DNA from: Pycnopodia helianthoides
Taxonomy: Eukaryota > Echinodermata > Asteroidea > Forcipulatida > Asteriidae
Direction: 5' to 3'
Assembly (NCBI GenBank): GCA_032158295.1
Contig: CM063245.1
Span: forward strand, 26,035,726-26,099,725
Length of the DNA stretch: 64,000 nucleotides
Shown here: positions 53,801-64,000 of the stretch, one piece after another
Layout of the letters: every line of letters begins with the position of its first letter
How positions within the stretch are numbered: position 1 is the stretch's first letter
Notes under the pieces: generated by a model
Database searches by the model: none
What the model saw: only the letters and a program-made list of their open reading frames with translations
What the model was told of the DNA's origin: nothing
Position numbers and translations under genes: made by a program

Positions 53801-56800
53801 TGTTGAATAAGTATTTTTATAATGATCTAGCCCTAGCCAGTGCCAATCATTTCTTCAATGCATTTGTCTTTCCCAAATGGAAGGTTGCATTTACAAAAAT
53901 CCATCTTTTTCTTTTCCCAAAGTTCAGTAAGTTGTAAATTATGAGATCCCCATCACAAATGCATTACAAATCTTGTGAAAGATGTGATTTAATAAATGTT
54001 AAATTTGCGTCAGGGATAAAGAATATTATTTGGTTTCACCCGTACACCGGTGTGTGTAAAGCACTGTATACTCAGTACTTTCCTGAGTCCTGTAAAAAAA
54101 CTAAAAACAGGCATATTACTCGGGTGGGATTCAAACCAACGACCTTTGCCATTCTAGAGCAGATGTCTTACCACTAGACCACCCAGATTGCCCGGTAGCT
54201 AGAGGCAGTTAGAATCCTATACTCTAGCAGTGGGTACCGCACCAATTTAATAGATGTTAAATAAAGAATAAAGAATATTTTTTGGTTTGACCCATACACT
54301 GATGAGTGTAAAGCACTGTATACTCAGTACTACTTTCCCCCGAGTCCTGTGAAAGAAATCCACAGGCATGTGAATTTTTAACTTATTCCTTAATTTTTTA
54401 AAGATAACAATAATTGCTGATTAAGTTCCAGTGATTTCGACTGAATGATTTAGAGACTTACCACACCTTGTTGATGAAGCTCTCTAATTGCCATATGAGT
54501 TAAGGTAGGCTCTGCATCTACCAACGAAGTGGTCCTAAATACAAATCAACAAAGTATTCTCATATAATGTCCAAGATAAAGGTTTGATGTACTTGAATTT
54601 CTTTATTTTTTTAAACTCCAAGTTTTACAGTTTTTTTAGCATAAGAGTGTGTTGTCAGCAGCAGGTGTGGGTTCGAATCCCGGTCATGACACTTAAATTC
54701 TTGAGAAAGGAACGTAACCACAATTGCTTGGTTATTAATGGGAAGGTAGTGCATTCTGCTCCTAGTGGATGATACCCATTCCGACATCCTTATGGACTGT
54801 GAAGGGGGTAACCCTGTTTCAGCCCCAGGAGTAGAATGCAACTCTGGTGTCAGTTGATTTGGGTCTACAGCCCAAATAGGTTAAGTGTAGCCCTCACCTT
54901 GAAGTGGCCATTCGGCCATGTGAGTTCGGCGATATCTCGTAAAACGAATAATACCATTTTTTTAAATAAGGCCTAAGAGAGGTTTGTGGTAACACCATGT
55001 TAAAATCTCTTTTGAGTAACTGTTGGTTCTGAAAAGAACCGGTTGTTTCAGAACCAACAGTTACTCAAAAGAGATTTTAACATGGTGTTACCGCAAACCT
55101 CTCTTAGTTATACTCCCACCATGCAAAGTTTCAAATCCTACTTTTATATAAGGCCTTGACACCACGCACTTTACCTAACATCTTGTCCTTTCTGTAGCAA
55201 TGTCCACACTCCATTTGGCCCTCTATAGTCTGGTATTGAAGCCGCCTGTAATATAAGAACAACAAAAATTAACACTTTTTGTTTCCACCATGCTGAGAAA
55301 CTTCATTCAAAGAGAATCAAAACTGCATACCCAATGGCATCAGAGTTATTTTCTGTAGATAATTTGGCAATAACGAGACGTTCTGACTTCAATATCGGAC
55401 AACAATATGATTTGAAAAGCTACTGCATGATCAAATTTCTTTCTGAACATTCAAATGGAGGATAACTTGTCTTGGAATTACTCAATTGTTGAGCAATTTA
55501 AGTTTTGGTTTTGGGTTGAACAGAGAAAAATTGACTAGAGCGGGATTTGAACCAACGACCTCCAGAAACGAACCGGCGCTCTACCAACTGAGCTATCTAG
55601 CCCTGTGTTGGTGGTCTCCCTATTTTGTCAATATCTTTGTTCGGGGGTGCCAGTCAGAAGCCATACAACCGTTAACTGCCATGTAGCCAGGGTTCCCCAA
55701 GTTTACGATACAACCTGGGAAGCAGCAGCCATGGGATCACTTGTTCAACCCAAAACCAATTGAAATTTACCCAGTCAGTTTCCCTTGTGGTTCATTACTT
55801 GACAATTTATGTTTTCGATGATAAAGAAGGAAAGTGTTTGGTCATTGTAGACAAGTAAATTGTTGGGAAGATACAAATTTTGAAAAACAAACTTGGGCAT
55901 TTGTTTTGGAAATGAACGTTTGAGTTGGAATTCTTACAGTGCTAATTCCAGCTCCAGTGTACAGCACCACATGCTTTGCTTGCCTCAGAGCCGAGACTAA
56001 CTCATCTATCTTAGCATCGAGAACATCACTGCTGTCTTCAATCTAGAACAGAAAAAAGAATTTGTTTTTAAAATTACAATTTTTTTTTTCGTTAGAAAAT
56101 ACTCTTCGAAGGTAATAAGGTAAGAATTGGAAGTAGCAAATTGTTAGGAACAAATTAACTAATTTTGGGTTAAACAAAGAAAAACTAACTAGAGCAGGAC
56201 TTGAACCTGCGACCTCCGGATTAACCTGCCGGTGCTCTACCAACTGAGCTATCTAGCTCTAATGTTAGCGATCTCCCTTGTGGTATATTGCTTGGACAAA
56301 TTAACTGAGATATTTTTTAAAACTTGGGTCGTAATTTTTATCCTGAGGATAACCTCTTGTGTCTTCATCTTGACCATTGTCCTGAGTCTCTCTCTATGTT
56401 CCATCTCCTTGGCGACATCTTTACATTCTCGCAACATCCTCCTCTCATCTTTACTCCTCAGCTTGGCTGGTTTAGACAGGATGACTTTAATCTAAGGAGA
56501 AAATTATAAGTTATGAATATGTTAAGTTTGAGGATGTTTTCTGCTTACAGTGTTTTGCATTATGAGAGGCTGACTGCCTTGGCCTTGCTCAACATTAACC
56601 CTCCTACTGTCAGTGACTCTTGGCAACATTTTCCAGTGAGTTGACCGACCATTTGAAACCATTCGACTGCCAAGGTTGTGTACGGTTGCACAACTGTGCA
56701 CAGAACTAACTGTGTACTGTGTACATGCATTCCCTCATGGTATCATATTGCAGGCTGGCATAGTTTATCTATCATTCAAAACCACAGTGAATGGTATTGA

Positions 56801-57940
56801 ATGGTCAGACAGCAAGAGGGTTAATATAAGTTTTAAAAGTACGGAGTAAAGTGATATAGAACACAGGTAAACTTGAAAAATGTGGCGTACTGTATGTACA
56901 TGACTGTGACTCTAACTCCGCGGAGGCGCAGGCGTAGCTTCAAAATGTACTTTGTATTGTCTCGTCTTGTCTTGTCTTGTCTTTACGTCACAAACCGCCG
57001 CCAATGGGCTATAAACGTGCACCCCCACATGCATGCGAGCTCCTACTTAGAATTCAATTTTTTTCAAGGAGTGACTTAAAAATATACGCTTCAGAGGCTG
57101 TTTTAACTTATGTCGGGAGTGAGGTCCAGATTGGTATTGTTCTTGGATACAAAGAGTAACCGAAGCGGTCTTTGTTTGATGAGATGGTATTATAATTTAT
57201 TCAAAATATTGTTTACAATAATAATTATATGAATAAATAAATACATGTGGTACTACAACTACTGCTAATAAGTTGTAACAAGAATAGTACTAACACCAGG
57301 CCTAATCATTATTAATATTGTTGGGCATGTTCGGTTGATCTGCGTCATCGGTCATTTGTGTTGCGAGATGGGTCCATTCTGTACTGTAGGATATCTTAAC
57401 TTAAAAAAAAAACATCCTCCAGAATGTTGAATTATAAAGAAAGTTGTTCGACTGGTGGCAGCGAGATCGACTGATAGTCTCATGATTGACCGACAGCTAA
57501 CGCAATCAACCGATGGCGCCGATCGACCAACAAATGCGCCCAACATCCAATCTTCAAGAGCGAAAAAGTCTGGGTAAGTCTTTCCTTCAGCTCAGCCATC
57601 AATCACCAATATTACTTTTACAACCCAACTCAGACAATTCAGGGCAAATTTTCTGCTTTTACTAATTTTGAAAAATGATACCTTCCCCCAACTCCATTCT
57701 TGACCACGCCCCTTTCCAATATGTTGTGTGTATGTACGGTCATGACGGTATGCCGCATATTTTGTTGAATTATAGTAAAAAGCCACAAAACGAGTTAAAA
57801 AAAGTATACCACAGTACATTCCTTACCTCTTTCTCTTTCTCTTTCTTCTCCTTCTTTCGTAATATTCCGGCGATATCGCTCTTTTTCGCACAATCTCGTT
57901 GTGGTCTCTTCACACTCAGATCGGCAGAGTTCGTCGCCAT
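50893..57940 (-). CDS. SIRT7: Sirtuin 7, NAD-dependent protein deacylase (9 exons, complete)
   Basis: Nuclear/nucleolar class IV sirtuin; in other animals it deacylates chromatin and supports rRNA transcription. Exons in reading order: 57827-57940, 56354-56491, 55938-56042, 55175-55245, 54462-54534, 53614-53706, 52867-53103, 51525-51712, 50893-51379. All phases match: 1506 nt, 501 residues. A basic helical N-terminus precedes YTGAGIST (NAD site, 114-118), [19 protein letters not shown], catalytic H192 in EVHGNMF, zinc cysteines C200/C203 and C230/C233, and [11 protein letters not shown]. The end [20 protein letters not shown] is the nucleolar-type basic tail of SIRT7. It is about 100 residues longer than human SIRT7, mainly from a Ser/Gln/Asn-rich insert in the last exon. 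The exon 2 donor (GTTATC) is weak. Confidence 0.95.
52424..52774 (-). repeat. tRNA-derived SINE family 2, full-length
   Basis: On the minus strand the head GTGGCCGAGCGGATAAGAAC has B box GGTTCGAATCCC. The body follows, ending with CAGCACCTTGTAAACC and a TGCAGG.. end. It lies in the SIRT7 intron between exons 7 and 8. Confidence 0.82.
52867..53103 (-). CDS. SIRT7: SIRT7 exon 7: zinc module and Rossmann segment
   Basis: 79 phase-0 codons with [25 protein letters not shown] and ILCLGSTLK. It contains both zinc-binding cysteine pairs. Confidence 0.95.
53183..53450 (-). repeat. SINE family 2 copy, uninterrupted body
   Basis: The minus strand reads through the site that is interrupted at 41595. 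The head is partly decayed. Confidence 0.72.
53985..54370 (-). repeat. SINE family 4 copy, with a duplicated body
   Basis: tRNA-like segment on minus at 54115-54190 (TGGTCTAGTGGTAAGACAT; GGTTTGAATCCC). The body CTGTATACTCAGTACT occurs on both sides in the same plus-strand sense. Confidence 0.68.
54650..54950 (+). repeat. SINE family 1, 5'-truncated
   Basis: Starts at the B box GGTTCGAATCCCGGTCATGA, then the body CTAGTGGATGATACCCATTC as in 1668-2044. Confidence 0.75.
54967..55110. mobile_element. Near-perfect 144-bp hairpin
   Basis: Arms CTAAGAGAGGTTTGTGGTAA and TTACCGCAAACCTCTCTTAG remain paired through AAAATCTCTTTTGAGTAACT to a short loop near AGAACCGG. It sits 65 bases from SIRT7 exon 4. 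Confidence 0.9.
55500..55800 (-). repeat. SINE family 3 copy
   Basis: The minus strand 55536-55606 has a tRNA-like GGCTAGATAGCTCAGTTGGT and B box GGTTCAAATCCCGC. The flank CCATGTAGCCAGGGTTCCCC is shared with 33400-33640. Confidence 0.75.
56187..56280 (-). repeat. SINE family 3 fragment
   Basis: tRNA-like AGCTAGATAGCTCAGTTGGT and GGTTCAAGTCCTGCTCTAGT on minus, with GATCTCCCTTG beyond. It ends close to SIRT7 exon 2. Confidence 0.7.
56595..56824 (+). mobile_element. piggyBac-like MITE, family D
   Basis: TTAA at both ends; ends TTAACCCTCCTACTGTCAG and inverse of TCAGACAGCAAGAGGGTTAA. 230 bp. Further copies 61023-61252 (-), 60234-60863 (interrupted), 63886-64000 (cut by window). Confidence 0.85.
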
Positions 57941-58924
57941 GTTTATGTTTAAATAGTCTGGCTCCCATTGTTGCTAATTTTAGCTCCTTAACAACATCAA
58001 AGGTAAGTCTGGGTGTCAGACAATTGTATGCTGGGCTTATTGTACGGTGCAAAAAACAAAGTGAGTGCAATTTATCATTTTTTTCTAATAATTTCTTGAC
58101 TTTAAAAGTTGTTCTATACCATTACCATTGACTACAGAATTTGTGCATGTTTTCAGTATTTACATACGAGTTATAATTAAATACCAGGATGTAATTCGAG
58201 CAATTGAAAAACTTAAAGTTCAGTCGTATTAAAAACTTGATCAGGAGACATTTGACTTGACAGTACGTGTGCTACACAAACTAGGGGGGGGGTGGCTAGA
58301 GAACAGGGTTTTATACAGATTTGTCTGTCTGTCTCTGTGATTGAATTTGTAGTCTCTTCATCCTGTGGGTCAGAGGTTAGTCATGAGCAGATGTATAACC
58401 CATCTAAGAGGTTTGGTTTCCATTTATATATGTGTAGTGTGCGTCTGTCTTTTCCTGTGCGTGAGACTCTGGGGGGAAGTGACTCTGGGTTCGTCATTGT
58501 CAGGAAAAAAAAAGTTGGTGTGATGTTTTCATTAGTAGGATGTTTTGCCGACTATTAAATTTGGTTCTTCTTCTTCTTAGAGATTGTATGGAACTGGTTG
58601 TAAATTACCTCTTTTGACATGGGCCCAATTCCAGATAGCCAAAACAAAAGGGTTTGGGTAAAAGCCGGAATTGCCTGACTGCCTGCTGATCTGCCGAACT
58701 CTAAATAAATTACTATTTTTTTCCAGAATTACGAACAGAGGCAGCCGGAACTAAGAATCACAGTTTGTGCATCTTTGTATTGTCATGTTGTGATACATTG
58801 TGTTATAATTAGCTGTTAATTTACAAATTGATTACAGACACATTTGTTTTGGCTAACGCTTTTCAAGTGGAACGTCATTTAATTGTTTATATTTGTCTTT
58901 AATTTTAACCAAAGTGTAATAGAC
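57941..58924. other. Spacer upstream of SIRT7, no gene seen
   Basis: The SIRT7 promoter should lie here. The ATG context is CGCCATG (minus GGCGACGAA after ATG). No TATA box assigned and no other gene. Confidence 0.5.
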
Positions 58925-59309
58925 TTAAAGACACTGGACACTTTGGTAATTGTCAAAGACCAATCTTCTCACTTGGTGTATCTCAACGTATGGATAAAAT
59001 AACAAACCTGTTAAAACTTGAGCTCAATTGGTCGTCGAAGTTGCGAGATAACTATGAAAGAAAAAATACCCTTGTCACACGAAGTTGTGTGCTTTCAGAT
59101 GGTTGATTTCGAGACCTCAAATTCTAATTCTGAGGTCTCGAAATCAAATTCGTGGAAAATTACTTCTTTCTCGAAAACTATGTCACTTCAGAGGGAGCCG
59201 TTTCTCACAATGTTTTATACTGTCAACCTCTCCCCATTACTCGTTACCAAGTAAGGTTTTATGCTAATAATTATTTTGAGTAATTACCAATAGTGTCCAC
59301 TGCCTTTAA
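58925..59309 (+). mobile_element. MITE family A, intact copy
   Basis: Ends TTAAAGACACTGGACAC and GTGTCCACTGCCTTTAA. Directly joined to another element at TTAA. Confidence 0.87.
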
Positions 59310-59860
59310 AGGAAGGGTATACATGTACCTTTGGTAATTACTCCAAAAAATTAGTGACCATAAATACTTATTTGGTAAGAAGCACTGCAGCTGTTGATAA
59401 TGTGTAACATTTTGAGAAACGATTCCCTTCTAAGAAATGTGGTTTTGGGGAGAGGGATTCAAAAACTTTCAATCTATCAGATTTCTAACTACGGATTATT
59501 CTTCCTGCGTGGACATAACCGCTCCAGATTTTCGGCGATATCTCAAAACGCTACCACCTTTTGAATTGAAATTTGCACAGGTTAGTCTGGCAGCATATTG
59601 GCAGCATATTGCCCACAGCACCTTGTAAACCATTACATTGTGCTATGTAAAGGAACAGGTCTCAAACTTTAAAAAGTAGTCTCCACATAATATACCTTGC
59701 AGGAAAATACTGACTGTTGAAGCGCCTTGAGTGTCACTGAGTGACGGTTATGAGCGCTATAAGAAGCCACTATTAGGGCCTATTAGTTTTATTGTCTACA
59801 TTTATAGGATTAAAACAATCAAATTGTTCCAAAAACCAAAGGTAAACTTTGCCTTTAAGT
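59306..59860 (+). mobile_element. Inverted-repeat element family C with a SINE fragment inside
   Basis: Starts TTAAAGGAAGGGTATACATG and ends AAAGGTAAACTTTGCCTTTA. Inside at 59588-59775 is a SINE family 2 tail (GCAGCATATTGCCCACAGCA). Related family C pieces lie at 45089-45240 and 45838-45900. Confidence 0.65.
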
Positions 59861-60054
59861 GAAAACCTTTTATAATTTTGATATTGTTCTTTACATTTTT
59901 GAAGTTAGGGCATCTTCATTGTCTTTTTTTATCTTTTTAAATATTCTTGCCAATATTTTGGCCAGGTATCTTGTTGCTGACCAGTTTGATATTCCTCAAC
60001 AGTAACCTTCCACTGAACATGAAGCAGACTGGCTCTCTGCAATAAACTGTATCC

Positions 60055-63000
60055 ATGTCTTCTGTTGTGATGTCTTGGTCATTTGTCCGATTCTTGAGAC
60101 GAGAAATCAGTTCAAGAATTCCTCTGTCTTCATCATCTGCTACAACTGAATTACTTTCAAATTTTAGGTGAGTTTCTGTTTGAAAGTTTGTTCAAATTGA
60201 CAAATCAAATCCTGGAAATCGCTTATTACTGTATTAAGACCATTTTACTCTTGGTAACATTTTCCGTTAAGTTGACCAACCATTGAAGCCATTCAACTGC
60301 ACAGGTTGTGTATGGTAGCACAACTATGCACAGCAGTGGCATAACCAGGGATAAAGGGGGGAGGGAGTGGGTGGGCAGGGGGAGGGAGTGGGTGGGCAGG
60401 GGGGAGGGAGTTGGTGGGCAGGGTGGCGGTAGCCCCTTACTCAGAACCCTTGCCTTCCCTTGCCCCCCCCCCCCCCAATATCAAAAAATAATAGATATAT
60501 AAATATTTATATATTTATTATTATAAATGATAAAAAAATTGCAAAAATGATCAGTTCAATATATTAAATAGCTTCCCCTCAAAAAATCATGTCTTTGCGC
60601 CCGCTTGCCCCCCCCCCCAAATGGAAATGTCTTGTTCTGCCACTGTAGCTTTGTGCACCAGTTCTGTGTACATGTGTGTACTCTCACATGGAGATGTGTT
60701 CAGCACAAAATAGAAAATCACACAATTTTTTAACTTGCGTGGGTTTCTACTTGGTGATTAACATCTGCATTCAACACATAATCAGATTGCAGGCTGGTAT
60801 AATGTATCTATCATTCCAAACCACGGTGGATGATATTGAATGGTCAGACAGTAGGAGGGTTAACAACCAAAGCACATGGACCTCCATCATAATACACGCA
60901 TGTTGTTTCTTCTATTGAAGACAATGTAACCAAACTGAGGCAAGAAGAAAAAATGGTTTGGCCTCTTTTTTGTTTTAGGAGAATCAACAGTCACAATAGG
61001 TGTCTATTTTGAACTTTATTTATTAACCCTCTTGCTGTCTGAACATTCAATACCATTCACTGTGGTTTTGAATGATACACAAACTATGCCAGCCTGAAAT
61101 ATGATACCATGAGAGAATGCATGTACACAGTACACAGTTAGTTCTGTGCACAGTTGTGCCACCGTACACAACCTTGGCAGTCGAATGGTTTCAAATGGTT
61201 GGTCAACTCACTGGAAAATGTTGCCAAGAGTCACTGATAGTAGGAGGGTTAATACAAGAAAAGTCACAAAAAGGTGTTCTATATTTTCATGATGTGTTTT
61301 CCTATTATTTGAATTATATTTTTCCTGCCCATCAGGTTTATTTTGAGAACCATGGCTACCGGAAGCTCAGATGTATCCCACAGAAATCGATTAGCCAATG
61401 AGAAGTCGCTGTATCTTTTGCAGCATGCCGGCAACCCTGTTGATTGGTCAGTAACAGTCACATGCCCTTTCAAGGTTTTAAAAGCCCATTTTATTTATTC
61501 ACCAATAGTGTGCAGATTATTGTACGGAAAAATTCTCTAGAAAATCTTCCTTTTTGGGGGGGGGGGGGGGGGAGGTTGGGGGCTGGTGTAGAGACAGTAT
61601 CTCAGGGCAGGACGTCACCCAAGACTATTGATCATTTAGTTTTGTTCTTGTCTGTTCATTGGGGCGTTCTTGTCTGTTCATTGGGGTATGTCAGTTGATC
61701 TTTGAAGCCCACATGGGAGAGTCTGCTTCCGGTACACACATGGTTTCAGCCAGGATTTGGTAAAAGGGTGTCCAAATTTGCTGGAAATTTATAAAACTGG
61801 GTGTCCAAATTGTCCACATACAATAGATTTACTTGTAAATGGCAGATAAAACAGGGTGTCCAAAAGACACCCAGACACCCCTCTGGCTCACTTCTATTGT
61901 TTTATGCAAGGATCATCCTTACTGTCTTTGTTCTTGCAGGTTTCCATGGGGACCAGAGGCATTTGAGAAAGCCAAGAAAGAGAACAAACTCATCTTTCTT
62001 TCAGGTTGGTGAAGCAAATCTTCCAAATTAAAGGGGCAGGGCTGGATTTCACAAAGAGCTAAGATTCATCTTAAGATGCCTTGTCAGTATTGCCATAGTG
62101 ATCTTTATTGTGACATCACACTTGGCTTAGCAAATAAAATTGATTCCCAGTTAAGATCATTCTTACCTCTTTGTGAAATCGAGCCCTGAAAAGAGCTAAG
62201 ATTGATCTTAACTGTGTTTCAATCTTAATTGCTGAGCAAAGTGTGATGTCACAATACAAATCACTATGGTGTTACTGACAACTCATCTTAAAGGCACTGG
62301 ACACTATTGGTAATTACTCAAAATAATTGTTAGCATAAAAACTTACTTGGTAACAAGAAATGGAGAGCTGTTGATAGTATAAAACATTGTGAGAAACGGC
62401 TCCCTCTGAAGTAACGTTTTTGAGAAAGAAGTAATTTCTCAGTAAAATATTTGAATTGATTTTGAGACCTCACGCGTGAGGTCTCGAAATCAAGCATCTG
62501 AAAGCACACAACTTCGTGTGACAAGGGTGATTTTTCTTCCATTATTATCTCGCAACTTCGACGACCAATTGAGTTCAAATTTTCAAAGGTTTGTTATTTT
62601 GTGCATATGTTGAGATACATCAAGTGAGAAGACTGGTTTTTGGCAATTACCAAAGGTGTCCAGTGCCTTTAAGATGAATCTTAGTGCTTTGTGTAATCAA
62701 GTAGAGGAGGCATGTACTAAATGTATCTCAAAACACAGCAAAGAACACTTTCAATAAATGACATTTATCAACAATAAAATTAACTAAGTGTTGATCATCA
62801 AACTGTAAGCGATGTCCATCGTTTACCGAATTGTTTATTGAAGGTGTTGATTTTTGATGCAAATTCTAGTTGGTTACTCCACCTGTCACTGGTGTCATGT
62901 GATGGAGCGTGAAACGTTTGAGAGTGCAAAGATTGGCTCGTTGATGAATAAACATATGGTGTGCATTAAGGTGGACAGAGAAGAACGACCGGATGTGGAC

Positions 63001-63814
63001 CGCGTCTACATGACCTTCGTTCAGGTAAGAATTATTGAACAATTCCACTGTGACTCGCTAAACACTAACCACAGTTATTATAAATATTTTTCTGAATGAT
63101 TTAATTGACTTTGAATATCTTAGTTGGGCTGAGTGCTACAACCTCTGTCCCACCGTAGGTCTGTAGCCAGCTTCTTTTCTAAAGGTATTGTCATGGTAAA
63201 TGTGCCACCAGCGTGCCCGGCCTGGTTCCTCCGATCAGGATGTTTGATCGTTAAACCAGGCTTTCTGCTTCTTCTCACCCATTTACTCTTGCTTTGCTGA
63301 GATGTAGAACAAAGAGCCATTCCAACAGCTTTATTCCACGTACGGTACTGCATCTCTTTGGAACTCCTTGCCTGGTGCATGTTTCCCTCCATCCTACGAT
63401 CTAGACTGTTTGAAGAGGAATATCAATTGCTACCATCAGCTCCCCTGAGTTATTATCATGTTAAATGTTTTCTTCGTGTAGTCCCTTACCAAAAGTGGCT
63501 TTTAGCCTTGTTTGGGGCAAATTGTATAAACAAAATAAAAAATTAGTAAAAAACACATTTCAAAATATCAAGATACAAGAGTATTTCAGCAGACCTGGTT
63601 TCAATTTCATGGTATTGCTGAATATGGATCACTATTCTACACTTGTCTTATATCTTAATCAACCTTTTTCTCAGGCCTCAAGTGGGGGTGGAGGTTGGCC
63701 TATGAGTGTTTGGTTGACCCCTGACCTAACCATCGTTGGAGGACGTATTTCCCACCAGCTGATCGCTACGGTCGTCCTGGATTTGCTACAATTGTTGAAA
63801 GCATCGTCGGTCAG
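60055..63814 (+). CDS. SPATA20: SPATA20-like thioredoxin-domain protein, first five coding exons
   Basis: DUF255/thioredoxin-like family conserved from bacteria to man, with a likely C-terminal glycosidase-like domain outside the window. Exons: 60055-60167, 61336-61446, 61940-62004, 62870-63024, 63675-63814. The start is the first ATG after an in-frame TAA at 60043. The leader ([20 protein letters not shown]) is basic and hydrophobic, as in mitochondrial presequences. Then come [56 protein letters not shown] (CHWC at 102-105, the redox-type motif), [18 protein letters not shown] and [13 protein letters not shown]. Exon 5 has a one-base frame break near 63740-63745. The gene is head-to-head with SIRT7. 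A later ATG at 61352 is possible if the first exon is untranslated. Confidence 0.92.
60234..60863 (+). mobile_element. Family D MITE split by a hAT-like insertion
   Basis: Outer parts match 56595-56824 (GGTTGTGTATGGTAGCACAA; ATTGAATGGTCAGACAGTAG). The middle, about 60333-60646, begins CAGTGGCATAACCAGGG and ends GTTCTGCCACTG, ends typical of hAT-type non-autonomous elements. Confidence 0.7.
60355..60475 (+). repeat. G-rich then C-rich low-complexity tract
   Basis: Three to four units of about 23 bases, GGGAGGGAGTGGGTGGGCAG, then a run of about 15 C near 60463-60477. Confidence 0.8.
61023..61252 (-). mobile_element. piggyBac-like MITE family D, inverted copy
   Basis: TTAA at both ends. It begins TTAACCCTCTTGCTGTCTGA and ends CTGATAGTAGGAGGGTTAA. 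Confidence 0.85.
61556..61573 (+). repeat. G homopolymer of about 17
   Basis: Uninterrupted G run in SPATA20 intron 2. The length is unreliable in most assemblies. Confidence 0.8.
62041..62705. mobile_element. Inverted-repeat MITE pair (family J), right copy interrupted
   Basis: First unit 62041-62187 runs from GGGCTGGATTTCACAAAG to CTTTGTGAAATCGAGCCC. The second unit, inverted, starts near 62189 (AAAGAGCTAAGATTGATCTT) and is broken at TTAA by a family A element. It resumes at 62673 with GATGAATCTTAGTGCTTTGT. Confidence 0.78.
62288..62672 (-). mobile_element. MITE family A inserted at TTAA inside family J
   Basis: TTAA at both ends. Ends TTAAAGGCACTGGACAC and GTGTCCAGTGCCTTTAA. The empty-site sequence exists at 62060-62080. 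Confidence 0.88.
63675..63814 (+). CDS. SPATA20: SPATA20 exon 5 with frame break
   Basis: The first frame gives [20 protein letters not shown] and VGG. From 63743 the adjacent frame gives [20 protein letters not shown], matching the family's GGTYFPP motif. The exon is 140 nt, one short of the phase needed by its donor. Confidence 0.88.
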
Positions 63815-63885
63815 GTGAGTGAGCAAATCATTGCTTTATTACAACAAGATTTTCACTTATTGGTGTGAGTCACTACATACGTGTA

Positions 63886-64000
63886 TTAACCCTCCTACTC
63901 TCAGTGACTCTTGGCAACATTTTCAGTGAGTTGACCACCATTTGAAACCATTCGACTGCCAAGGTTGTGTACGGTGGCACAACTGTGCACAGAACTAACT
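63886..64000 (+). mobile_element. Family D MITE, cut by window end
   Basis: Begins TTAACCCTCCTACTCTCAG and is collinear with 56595 onward. Confidence 0.8.

Noticed and set aside
55180..55245. SIRT7 exon 4 ending at GTTAGG
   Set aside because: That donor leaves the next exon out of frame. The GTAAAG five bases on gives AG/GTAAAG and the right phase.
55536..55606. Functional tRNA gene on the minus strand
   Set aside because: Looks cloverleaf-like, but near-identical copies at 33537 and 56187 share unique flanks, so it is a SINE component; folding was not computed.

Overview
This is a eukaryotic (animal) genomic window with short exons, long AT-rich introns with GT..AG borders, and dense small inverted-repeat transposons and tRNA-derived SINEs. 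The gene set (a TRPA1-type channel, a USP36/42-type deubiquitinase, SIRT7, SPATA20) is metazoan. The TRPA paralogue and the repeat style suggest an echinoderm, possibly a sea star; that placement is inference and was not tested.

Layout. 1-13.4 kb, + strand: the 3' half of a TRPA1-like cation channel (13 exons, about 493 residues, all six membrane segments and the pore; the ankyrin repeats lie upstream of the window). 13.6-21.3 kb, - strand: a complete, young Ty3/gypsy LTR retrotransposon inserted 187 bp past the channel stop codon. It has near-identical 424/423-bp LTRs, a GTAA target duplication, a tRNA-Leu-type primer site, gag with a CCHC knuckle, and a 1726-codon pol that continues past integrase into a GSPA repeat array and two C2H2 zinc fingers. 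23.1-24.0 kb, - strand: a two-exon gene for an unrecognised 186-residue protein with a presequence-like N-terminus. 25.9-46.1 kb, + strand: a 15-exon USP36/USP42-like ubiquitin hydrolase with a huge lysine-rich tail. 50.9-57.9 kb, - strand: a complete nine-exon SIRT7. 60.1-63.8 kb, + strand: the first five coding exons of SPATA20, which runs off the window.

Introns and spacers are largely small DNA transposons. At least five families are flanked by TTAA, and one filled/empty site pair inside the window shows TTAA duplication directly. Six or so cases of one element inside another give a relative chronology.

Three conserved host exons (two places in the USP gene, one in SPATA20) each carry a one-base frame break with clear coding sequence on both sides, and gag has another. 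The common pattern suggests residual one-base assembly errors, though real lesions cannot be excluded. The genes do not form an operon-like unit. USP36 and SIRT7 both act in nucleolar/ribosome biology in other animals, and their convergent arrangement here may be chance.
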